A DNA stretch of 5,851 bases from Candidatus Poseidoniaceae archaeon. Its GTDB lineage: Archaea > Thermoplasmatota > Poseidoniia > Poseidoniales > Poseidoniaceae. The translations under genes were made by a program, and so were the position numbers. The notes under the pieces were generated by a model. That model made no database searches. It was not told the origin of the DNA and saw nothing but the letters and a program-made list of their open reading frames with translations. Of the stretch, positions 1 through 5,851 are shown in pieces (the stretch's first letter is position 1; every line of letters starts with the position of its first letter). The stretch lies in contig JAKMFY010000184.1 of the NCBI GenBank assembly GCA_022425185.1, forward strand, positions 1-5,851, given 5' to 3'.

Positions 1-177
1 GCTGATCGCATACAAAATCAACCGCTTGATCGACAAGAATACATTGCTCCAAGGCCAGTAATGAATCCTGTGAGAGCGCCAATCGACAATGACTTGCTGG
101 ATGACTTGGACATTGGAACCAAACAAAACTCCTCAAGCCCAGGCATTGATACTTCCTTCTTGGATGATCTCCTTTGA
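1..177 (+). CDS. C-terminal tail of an unidentified acidic protein (5' partial)
   Basis: The first reading frame is open from the window edge to a TGA at 175-177 and gives the last 58 residues of a protein that begins outside the window. The tail is rich in Pro, Asn, Gln and Asp and has no hydrophobic segment long enough to span a membrane, so it looks disordered. Two similar acidic-hydrophobic motifs stand out: DLLDDLD in the middle and SFLDDLL as the last residues before the stop. Such repeated short motifs at the end of a flexible tail often act as docking peptides, but that is inference. It lies 24 bases upstream of the PabC-like gene on the same strand, so it may belong to the same transcription unit. 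I cannot assign the family from this fragment. Confidence 0.7.
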   Translation, partial: ADRIQNQPLDRQEYIAPRPVMNPVRAPIDNDLLDDLDIGTKQNSSSPGIDTSFLDDLL

Positions 178-201
178 TACCGTGATGCTCAAGTCATAGG
201 G

Positions 202-972
202 ATGACAGGTCATGATGTGAGCAGTATGCAGCGACCTCCACGTTCCGCTGTTTTTACGACATTGAGATTTTCAAAAGAACGAGGATTGTTTCTCTTTGAT
301 CAACACTCAATTCGTTTCCAAGAGCATGCTAAGAGACTCAAAATCAACTTACCAAGTCAATGGAAAGAGAACGTTCTGAGCCAAGTGATGGAATTACAGC
401 CTAAAATCCAAGATGGACTTGTACGAATTGAATTTACTTCCGAGGGCTCATGGAGTATATCCAGCCGGGCATATTCAACGAGAAATGAAGCATGTGATGC
501 GATTACGATTTCGGCGAAAATATGGCCAAAACGAATCGCAGGAACAAAACACGCAGCGTGGAATGTATATCATGAAGCAAAACAAAAAGCAGAGAACTCT
601 GGTGCTGATGTTGCATTATTTGTTCATGAATTCGCCGTTATTGATGCAGATAGGGGCTCTCCGATTTTACTCGATGAAGATGGAACGGTTTGGTACAGCT
701 CATCTCCTCAAGCAGTTGACGGAATTACACTACATTCTATTTTATCAGAACTGAAATCCTCGGGATTCCCTGTTCAAACAGGGAAACTCAACGAACGCAT
801 GGTTGCCCGTTGTATTGAATGTGTCGTACTAGGTAGTGGGCTTGGGGCCTCAACGATTGAATCGATTGATGGGGAAGAAATTGGAGATGGGACGACACGG
901 TTGACGGATTTGTGCAGAAATGCAATAACACGTCTCGAAGAAGATCCCACCTCATGGACTGGGGTGAGATGA
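202..972 (+). CDS. pabC: Class IV aminotransferase-fold PLP enzyme, probable aminodeoxychorismate lyase (PabC-like)
   Basis: The 256-residue product resembles fold-type IV PLP enzymes (PabC, branched-chain and D-amino-acid aminotransferases). The N-terminal part has the HxxRF motif (residues 35-39), with R38 at the usual phosphate-binding arginine. K116 in GTK aligns with the Schiff-base lysine. GIT (174-176) matches the phosphate-binding turn, and the LGSGLGASTIESIDG stretch (210-224) matches the C-terminal family motif. Three positions differ from the norm in my hand alignment: the Glu contacting the PLP ring is D150, the Asn five residues later is I155, and the Arg after GIT is L177. PabC converts aminodeoxychorismate to p-aminobenzoate and pyruvate. 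The PabBA synthase immediately downstream makes that substrate, so context favours PabC over an amino-acid aminotransferase. The start is uncertain: ATG 202 has no clear ribosome site, while ATG 226 (residue 9) follows a weak TGTGA and still precedes the conserved core. Function is moderately sure; catalytic competence is open. Confidence 0.82.
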   Translation: MTGHDVSSMQRPPRSAVFTTLRFSKERGLFLFDQHSIRFQEHAKRLKINLPSQWKENVLSQVMELQPKIQDGLVRIEFTSEGSWSISSRAYSTRNEACDAITISAKIWPKRIAGTKHAAWNVYHEAKQKAENSGADVALFVHEFAVIDADRGSPILLDEDGTVWYSSSPQAVDGITLHSILSELKSSGFPVQTGKLNERMVARCIECVVLGSGLGASTIESIDGEEIGDGTTRLTDLCRNAITRLEEDPTSWTGVR

Positions 973-992
973 ATCGAACCTCTTCTTTCATT

Positions 993-998
993 AAGGAA
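993..998 (+). promoter_or_regulatory. Candidate ribosome binding site for the TTG start of pabBA
   Basis: AAGGAA lies four bases before the TTG at 1003 and is the only Shine-Dalgarno-like sequence near the front of the pabBA frame. It supports the TTG start. No ATG or GTG occurs in that frame between the preceding stop (970-972) and the TTG. The match is partial and the spacing short, so this is moderate evidence. Confidence 0.4.
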
Positions 999-1002
999 TT
1001 CA

Positions 1003-3180
1003 TTGCAATCCCAAGGATTGCTGGGGGAAAATGCCTCCAAATTTGGTTCTCCGGACGAAATGATGTTACTTTCTTCGGGCCCAAAGAGCCACCTTGCTAC
1101 ATTTTCTCTTCTCTGTGGACCCAGTACGAATCGAATTATTATTCGGCAACCGTCCATCCAAACCGCTCCTGCATTGCCTCCTCATTCTCCGTTATTTGGT
1201 GACATTCGTTTGACAAGTTCGTCTACACTGACCGCTGAAATGCAACAATGGAATGGGCATTCCTGGGAAGTAAGAGAAGAATTTACTTCAACTACAATAT
1301 CGGATATCCTTCGATACTTTTGTCCAAAAGAACATGTCTCGTTCGATGATAAATTGGCTACTGTTCCAATCTCTGGACCATTTTGGACTGGTGCATTCTC
1401 GTATGATCTGGTCCAATGGACCCAGCCCATTGGATTACAACACCCACCCAATGAGGGTGAACTTCTTTCCGTTCTGTGGAGAATTGACAAGTGCATTGTT
1501 CATTGCAAAGAAACTGGTGCGATGAAATCGTACTCAATAGATGGACAATGGAAAGAATTAGCAGATTTGTGCCTTTCAAATTATGAAACGATTGACCTGG
1601 TTTCATCTGTGAAGCCTTCTCATTTGCCAATTTCAAATTGCACTGATGAAGAGCATGAACGAATTGTGGAAACAATACATTCAGCAATTAAAGATGGACA
1701 ATTGTATCAACTCAACTATGGAAGATCTTGGGAAGGGCAGGTTGCATCTGAACCATGGGACGTTCTGTGTCATTCCGTTTCTTCAAATCCAGCCCCATTT
1801 TCTGGTTTCATTCATGTAAAAGACGAAGATTTAGCACTCATATGTGCATCTCCTGAATCTCTTCTCTCCACGAATGGAGATGTGATAACAACTGCTCCAA
1901 TTAAAGGAACTAGGCCAAGAGGGGCATCCCTTGCAGAGGAATTACTGTTACGAGAGGATATGATTTCAGATCGTAAGGAACGTGCAGAGCACAGGATGCT
2001 CGTTGACCTCATGCGTAACGATGTTGGAGTTATAGCAAAACCGAACCAAATATGGATTGAACGGTTTGATGTCGAAACATATGCGGAGGTTCAGCATCTC
2101 GTTACTCGTGTGAAAGGACGAATGAAAGACGGTCTTGACGCATTCGATGCATTTCAGGCTGTTTTCCCTGGTGGATCGATTACCGGTTGCCCTAGAACTG
2201 TGGTTTGTGCTGCAATCGATGAATTAGAGAAACAACCGAGATCATTTTGGACAGGATCACTGGGATGGTTTGAAACAACAACAAACATGTCGTCATGGAA
2301 CATAATGATTCGAACTGCAGAATTGAAAAAGGATACTCATGGATGGAAATCAAGAGTGACTGCAGGGGGAGGGATTACAATTGAGTCAAACCCAAAGTCG
2401 GAAGTTGCTGAAGCTAAATGGAAGGCAAACGCATTATTGAGATCTTGTGGTTGGATGGATGATGACCGCCTTTCTATCCCACGCGGGGACCTCTCAGTTC
2501 ATTCCCTACCGATTGAAGGAGAGTTAAAATCAACCCCGAGTTCGAACGAGATTTTTACTACGGAATTCAAACAAGATTCTGTACTGCTCGTCGATAACCT
2601 CGACTCATTCACATACAATATTGCTCACATGATCTGCGGTCTTGGATATGATGTAAATCTCGTGAATGGGCGGGGGATTGGTAATGATTCAGCAAAAGAT
2701 ATCATCGAACAATTGAATCCTTCACACATTATCCTAGGCCCAGGCCCGGGTTGGCCAGAAGACAGCCCACTGACAATGGAATTTGCAAAACTTGCTGTCG
2801 CGGGTAAATTGCCTCCTATGCTTGGGATTTGTCTCGGCCACCAGGCTCTTGGCCTCGCAGCAGGTTGGCCGTTGATTCAGAGCCCATCTGGGCCAGTTCA
2901 TGGTACTCCAGTGGAATGCTTGCACAATGGAGAAGGTCTCTTCTCAAATCTACCTCGCATCAAAATGACAAGATACAATTCTCTGACATTTCTTTCTTCA
3001 GATAATCGAGATGATTCAACAGTGCTTATTGACGCAACCGATGCAACAAAATCGCTTGTTCTAGCCATTCGAAGTAAAACCTATCCTGTTTTCGGTGTTC
3101 AATTTCACCCAGAGTCTGTCGGAAGTCAATCTGGAACACTTATCCTTGATGCTTTTCTAAATTACGGAGCGCATGGTTGA
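1003..3180 (+). CDS. pabBA: Fused aminodeoxychorismate synthase: PabB synthase domain followed by PabA glutaminase domain
   Basis: A 725-residue bifunctional enzyme forming 4-amino-4-deoxychorismate from chorismate and glutamine. The PabB half (about 20-482) has LLSSG near the N-terminus, YQLNY (235-239), PIKGT (299-303), AEHRMLVDLMRND (328-340), PGGSITGCPR (389-398), IRT (436-438) and AGGGI (454-458). K301 matches the lysine typical of E. coli PabB; anthranilate synthases have Ala there. GCPR replaces the usual GAPK. A linker of about 40 residues leads to the class I glutaminase (about 525-725) with VDNLDSFTYN, GPGPG, GICLGHQ (nucleophile C610) and FHPES (H702, E704), so the triad is intact. 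RYNSL (658 onward) replaces the usual RYHSL, and HGT replaces HGK. The order B then A is the reverse of the familiar PabA-PabB fusions and resembles TrpEG and PhzE. TTG 1003 is the first possible start in frame. The next Met codons, at 1060 and 1063, would begin right at the LLSSG strand. The pair with the upstream PabC-like gene points to p-aminobenzoate and folate synthesis. Confidence 0.93.
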   Translation: MQSQGLLGENASKFGSPDEMMLLSSGPKSHLATFSLLCGPSTNRIIIRQPSIQTAPALPPHSPLFGDIRLTSSSTLTAEMQQWNGHSWEVREEFTSTTISDILRYFCPKEHVSFDDKLATVPISGPFWTGAFSYDLVQWTQPIGLQHPPNEGELLSVLWRIDKCIVHCKETGAMKSYSIDGQWKELADLCLSNYETIDLVSSVKPSHLPISNCTDEEHERIVETIHSAIKDGQLYQLNYGRSWEGQVASEPWDVLCHSVSSNPAPFSGFIHVKDEDLALICASPESLLSTNGDVITTAPIKGTRPRGASLAEELLLREDMISDRKERAEHRMLVDLMRNDVGVIAKPNQIWIERFDVETYAEVQHLVTRVKGRMKDGLDAFDAFQAVFPGGSITGCPRTVVCAAIDELEKQPRSFWTGSLGWFETTTNMSSWNIMIRTAELKKDTHGWKSRVTAGGGITIESNPKSEVAEAKWKANALLRSCGWMDDDRLSIPRGDLSVHSLPIEGELKSTPSSNEIFTTEFKQDSVLLVDNLDSFTYNIAHMICGLGYDVNLVNGRGIGNDSAKDIIEQLNPSHIILGPGPGWPEDSPLTMEFAKLAVAGKLPPMLGICLGHQALGLAAGWPLIQSPSGPVHGTPVECLHNGEGLFSNLPRIKMTRYNSLTFLSSDNRDDSTVLIDATDATKSLVLAIRSKTYPVFGVQFHPESVGSQSGTLILDAFLNYGAHG

Positions 3181-3206
3181 AATGACGGCAGTCGGTGGGA
3201 CGGACT

Positions 3207-3213
3207 GAGGGAG
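3207..3213 (+). promoter_or_regulatory. Ribosome binding site of the zinc-ribbon membrane protein
   Basis: GAGGGAG sits four bases before ATG 3218 in the 37-base gap after pabBA. It is the strongest purine-rich site in the window and fixes the start, because a TGA closes the same frame at 3206-3208, just upstream. Confidence 0.55.
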
Positions 3214-3217
3214 AGAG

Positions 3218-3604
3218 ATGCCAACCTGTCGCCTATGTTCCGCAACCTATCCTCGTGAGTTCTTCATCCATGGAAATGGGCCTAATACCCAAGTCTGCAC
3301 TCGATGTGGAGTCGAACATGGTATGGTCAGCAAGGATGATGCATCAAACCTCTATGATGATACGCTCAAATCTGCGCGATTAAGTACAGTCTCTCGTCGA
3401 TATCGGCCTTTCCTATACCTCTCTGTTCTTTGGGGACTTTACATCACAACTGTTCGCAGTATCAGCCCTTGGGGCATGTACATGTTGATCATGCTAACAT
3501 TACTGACACTCGCATCACTTGTACTCTTCATAACAAGTGGAGCAAGGTACACCAGTACACTTGCAAGGTTGACTCCTGATTATGAGCGACCTAAAGGTCA
3601 CTGA
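3218..3604 (+). CDS. Small zinc-ribbon protein with two predicted transmembrane helices
   Basis: The 128-residue product opens with a four-cysteine zinc-binding pattern, C4-x2-C7 and C27-x2-C30, with the spacing of a zinc ribbon. After a polar stretch (about 35-62), two hydrophobic segments follow at about 63-78 and 85-107, and the protein ends in a short basic tail. The layout suggests a membrane-anchored protein with a zinc knuckle, the ribbon and the tail lying on the same side because there are two helices. I do not recognise a named family and assign no function. It follows pabBA by 37 bases on the same strand, so co-transcription is likely, but nothing in the sequence ties it to p-aminobenzoate synthesis. 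A strong ribosome site and the absence of any earlier start in frame support the boundaries. Its stop is one base from the stop of the convergent GTPase gene. Confidence 0.85.
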   Translation: MPTCRLCSATYPREFFIHGNGPNTQVCTRCGVEHGMVSKDDASNLYDDTLKSARLSTVSRRYRPFLYLSVLWGLYITTVRSISPWGMYMLIMLTLLTLASLVLFITSGARYTSTLARLTPDYERPKGH

Positions 3605-3605
3605 T

Positions 3606-4883
3606 TCAAGATTTTGAGTGAATACGCAGAACGTCTCCATCGGACAGTTCATGTTCAGCACCAACGATTCGGCGTGTACGTCCATCAACGCCTTTGATGA
3701 AACCATCTCCAAGATCGCTGTGCACCTTGTAAGCGACCTCTTTGGCTTGAATGCTCGATTCAACAACTAAAGCGTCTGGTAATACGTTTCCATCCCCATC
3801 AGTCCAATGTGACTCATCTTGGACAGGGTATACGACGATTCGATCGAGTTCGTCGAATAGGACCTTGTCGAGCAATCGGTTAAGTCCAGTATCGCCCATA
3901 TTTGTCAACCTCTGTTGAAGCATTCCTAACCCCTTAGCTTGTGCTTCGCTGAGAACGCTTGGATCTGAAATTGTGAAGGATGATTCACCTGAGGTATAGT
4001 CAATGAATCCTGCTTCATTCGCCTTACGTAGTGCAAACTCAGTCTCTGCCGAACATGGAATGAATTGAGGTAAAACTTCAGAGAGATGTTCAATTACACC
4101 ATCTGGTGCAAGGTCAGCTTTGTTTCCTGCAATGAAAAGTGGGAACAGATGAGTACGAACTGAAGAGGCGAGAATGCTTAGAATGTCATCCGACCAATCC
4201 CATGGCGAGGTCATATCGCCATGTTGTGAGAAGAAGGCATCGAATGAGCGTTGACAAATACTCTGTGTTGCACCTAAACCTGATAATCGGTCGTGAAGGA
4301 ATTGAACAAATCCTTTCACCCCTTCTGCTTGTATTTTCCGAGCACCTCGTACCCAACCATCCTTGAGAAGAGAAAGAATCCATGCATCTAATTCGTTTGT
4401 TAAAAATGAAACTTCAGCTAGGGCTTGCTCAATGGCTTCTTGTTTGGATTTGCCTGCTCCTATTGGATTCCCTTCAGCATCGGTTGTGCCTGCAACATCA
4501 ATGACCTGAATGAGAGCATGACATTCTGCTAAATCTGACAGGAATGCGTTTCCTCTTCCTCTACCCTCGCTCGCTCCGGGAACAAGCCCTGCTACATCTA
4601 CAAGCATACAGGGAACGTATCGTTGATGAGATTCGCAAGAACCTGTACGTGGTGTGCAGATGCTTCCACCTCGTTCCGTGGACAATTCGACTCTTCCCTC
4701 CTCTTCCAAACGGGTGCGAAGTTCACCACAAGGGCAAGGAAGACGGCTTGGGATGAAGGAAATACCGACGTTAGGATCTATCGTACAGAACGGATAATTC
4801 GCAATATCAACTGAGATGAGTGTAGATGCTGCAAAGAAGGTTGACTTCCCTACATTGGGTTTTCCAACCAATCCAATCCGCAC
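3606..4883 (-). CDS. YchF/OLA1-related GTPase of the archaeal YGR210-like subfamily, with C-terminal TGS domain
   Basis: The 425-residue product is a TRAFAC P-loop NTPase of the Obg/YchF group. G1 is GKPNVGKS (7-14). T34 in YPFCTIDPN is the switch I threonine. G3 is DVAGLVPGA (96-104), followed by EGRGRGNAFLSDL. G4 is NKAD (254-257) and G5 is SAE (278-280). NKxD predicts guanine specificity and separates this branch from bacterial YchF and OLA1, which have a changed G4 and prefer ATP. A helical region (about 145-245) interrupts the G domain. The TGS domain occupies about 347-425. Cysteines C50, C52, C76, C83 and C92 cluster between switch I and G3. CPC and CxPRxGxC resemble motifs I recall from archaeal members, but about 18 residues between them look extra. 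YchF relatives act with ribosomes; the exact role of this branch is poorly known. The start is GTG, placing the P-loop at the very N-terminus as usual. It follows the EF-hand gene by 17 bases. Confidence 0.92.
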   Translation of the reverse strand: MRIGLVGKPNVGKSTFFAASTLISVDIANYPFCTIDPNVGISFIPSRLPCPCGELRTRLEEEGRVELSTERGGSICTPRTGSCESHQRYVPCMLVDVAGLVPGASEGRGRGNAFLSDLAECHALIQVIDVAGTTDAEGNPIGAGKSKQEAIEQALAEVSFLTNELDAWILSLLKDGWVRGARKIQAEGVKGFVQFLHDRLSGLGATQSICQRSFDAFFSQHGDMTSPWDWSDDILSILASSVRTHLFPLFIAGNKADLAPDGVIEHLSEVLPQFIPCSAETEFALRKANEAGFIDYTSGESSFTISDPSVLSEAQAKGLGMLQQRLTNMGDTGLNRLLDKVLFDELDRIVVYPVQDESHWTDGDGNVLPDALVVESSIQAKEVAYKVHSDLGDGFIKGVDGRTRRIVGAEHELSDGDVLRIHSKS

Positions 4884-4889
4884 GGACAG

Positions 4890-4895
4890 CCCGCC
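4890..4895 (-). promoter_or_regulatory. Weak ribosome binding site for the GTPase GTG start
   Basis: On the minus strand GGCGGG lies six bases before the GTG at 4883-4881, within the 17-base gap after the EF-hand gene stop. It is an imperfect match to the archaeal GGAGGTGA. The GTG itself is backed by the protein, since the P-loop begins at residue 7 as in relatives. Confidence 0.35.
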
Positions 4896-4900
4896 TAGAA

Positions 4901-5851
4901 TTACTCTTCTTCAGAGAATGGGTTTGGTCGAACTCGAGCAATTGCAATATCTAATTCAGGGAGGTTGATTTTACCATCACCGTCTAAGTCAATCATTTCC
5001 ATGAGTTTCATCACGTCCCACGGAGGGAGGTCTGCGATGTTTGAGTTAATGAGTGCTTGTTGTAATTCAAATCCATCGATGTTTCCTGAATCGTCCAAAT
5101 CAATGGAGCTGAAGAATTCGAAGATGGTCATGCTCTTCTTTTCCAAATAATCAGAAAGCATCTCAAGTTCGGTTTTGACAACAGGGAACTCTGTGATTTC
5201 ATCGTTATGAAGGGTTGAAGATACTTCGATTATTTCGACTCCTCCTTCGTCTTCAACATCGGCTCCAACGACGAGTACAGTGTCTACGCCAACGCCTCGT
5301 TGCAAGAGTTTACGGATTGAGGATTCACCAGTTTGAAGAGAATAGCGAGCAATGTCTGAGGTTGTTGAAGCGGTCGTATCTGTTTTCATTCCACCGACTG
5401 AGGTTCTAATGAGATTCATGAAGAGGAGAATGATACCAATAGATGCAACATAGAACAAAACTGCTGCAGTCAGACTAAATCCGCCATCCGTCATTACGAT
5501 ATCTTCACTCCCAGATTCGAGAAGTGCTTTTTCCGTGAAGTCTCCCATGATCTTTGCAACTGTGGAAGTGATACCACCAAAAGCGACCAAGAGGGTGGTA
5601 AGAGATGCGGAAGAAGAAGAAGCTAATTGGCGGTTTGCAGCGAGTGGATAGGATTCACAGATACAAGCAACAGCCATCAATCCACCCACAGTCCATAGGA
5701 ATCCAATATCAACGGTTGTAGCCATGTCATTGAGTGTCCCCATGCCGATGAAAACATCGAGAGAAGTGAAATAACCTCCAATAGCAAAGACTGGGAATGC
5801 AATCATTGCAAGAGTTGCTGCCATAGCACCAGGCCGAGCGACGACCCCAGT
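4901..5851 (-). CDS. Multi-pass membrane protein with C-terminal pair of EF-hands (probably 5' partial)
   Basis: The frame is open to the window edge. An ATG at 5824 gives 307 residues, but nine more sense codons lie upstream without a stop, so the true start is probably outside. Numbered from that ATG, hydrophobic segments lie at about 1-20, 40-57, 72-92 (weaker) and 116-140. A Ser/Thr-rich linker and a soluble region with acidic patches (189-193) follow. The C-terminus carries two complete EF-hand loops. Loop one has D242, D244, S246, G247, D250 and E253; loop two has D279, D281, D283, G284, N287 and E290. Every coordinating position is filled, so calcium binding by the pair is a strong prediction. 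The membrane part recalls DUF4126-like proteins only vaguely, and I do not name a family. The helices could make it a calcium-responsive channel, transporter or scaffold; none of these is shown. It is upstream of, and probably co-transcribed with, the GTPase gene. Confidence 0.88.
   Translation of the reverse strand, partial: TGVVARPGAMAATLAMIAFPVFAIGGYFTSLDVFIGMGTLNDMATTVDIGFLWTVGGLMAVACICESYPLAANRQLASSSSASLTTLLVAFGGITSTVAKIMGDFTEKALLESGSEDIVMTDGGFSLTAAVLFYVASIGIILLFMNLIRTSVGGMKTDTTASTTSDIARYSLQTGESSIRKLLQRGVGVDTVLVVGADVEDEGGVEIIEVSSTLHNDEITEFPVVKTELEMLSDYLEKKSMTIFEFFSSIDLDDSGNIDGFELQQALINSNIADLPPWDVMKLMEMIDLDGDGKINLPELDIAIARVRPNPFSEEE

Noticed and set aside
178..201. Possible promoter between the first two genes.
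   Set aside because: The gap is 24 bases with no TATA-like or BRE-like sequence. Co-transcription is the simpler reading.
774..1157. Antisense open frames opposite the pabC end and pabBA start.
   Set aside because: They are shadows of well-supported plus-strand genes, with no motif and no ribosome site of note.
969..1202. A separate short gene starting at the ATGA overlap.
   Set aside because: Beyond its first residues it has no recognisable signature, and it overlaps the PabB frame, which carries the family strand LLSSG and later motifs. It is kept only as a possible alternative N-terminus.
2729..2757. GC-rich near-palindromic stretch within pabBA.
   Set aside because: It is explained by the Gly-Pro codons of the conserved GPGPG oxyanion motif of the glutaminase.
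1003..3180. Annotation as anthranilate synthase TrpEG or phenazine-type PhzE, both of which have the synthase-then-glutaminase order.
   Set aside because: PIKGT with lysine, PGGSITG rather than the TrpE-type PAGTVSG, and an adjacent PabC-like gene all favour aminodeoxychorismate synthase. No tryptophan or phenazine genes are nearby.
3189..3207. Inverted repeat CAGTC...GACTG in the gap before the zinc-ribbon gene.
   Set aside because: The stem is only five pairs with a nine-base loop, which is expected by chance. It has no T-tract, so it is neither a terminator nor a clear regulator.
5606..5622. GAA triplet repeat on the plus strand.
   Set aside because: It encodes a short Ser run (SSSS, about residues 69-72) in the loop of the EF-hand membrane protein, an ordinary low-complexity spot.

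Overview
This window looks archaeal, most likely from a marine euryarchaeon of the Poseidoniales (Marine Group II) or a related Thermoplasmatota lineage. This is an inference. It rests on a YchF-like GTPase of the archaeal/YGR210 subfamily (NKxD G4 motif, C-terminal TGS domain), a membrane protein with two canonical EF-hands, very tight gene packing, and TTG and GTG starts. No rRNA, tRNA, mobile element, CRISPR array or integration site is visible. The window reads as ordinary, dense chromosomal sequence.

The plus-strand block (1-3604) holds four genes in one direction with gaps of 24, 30 and 37 bases, probably one transcription unit. They are the C-terminal tail of an unidentified acidic protein, a fold-type IV PLP enzyme resembling aminodeoxychorismate lyase (PabC), a fused aminodeoxychorismate synthase with the PabB domain first and the PabA glutaminase second, and a small zinc-ribbon protein with two membrane helices. 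The PabC-like and PabBA genes together would turn chorismate and glutamine into p-aminobenzoate, the aromatic precursor of folate-type cofactors. PabBA carries the lysine (PIKGT) that separates PabB from anthranilate synthase. The PabC-like protein keeps its Schiff-base lysine but departs from the family at three other active-site positions.

The minus-strand block (5851-3606) holds two genes. The first is a membrane protein, open at the window edge, whose C-terminal region carries two EF-hands. Seventeen bases later comes the YchF/YGR210-type GTPase. The two blocks converge with a single base between their stop codons, so neither has an intergenic terminator.

The points most worth a second look are the start of pabBA, the single TGA separating PabC from PabBA in one shared frame, the altered PabC active site, the B-then-A domain order of the fusion, and the EF-hand membrane protein beside a translation-associated GTPase. 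I found no convincing sign of a wholly new system such as defence, mobile or CRISPR-like machinery.
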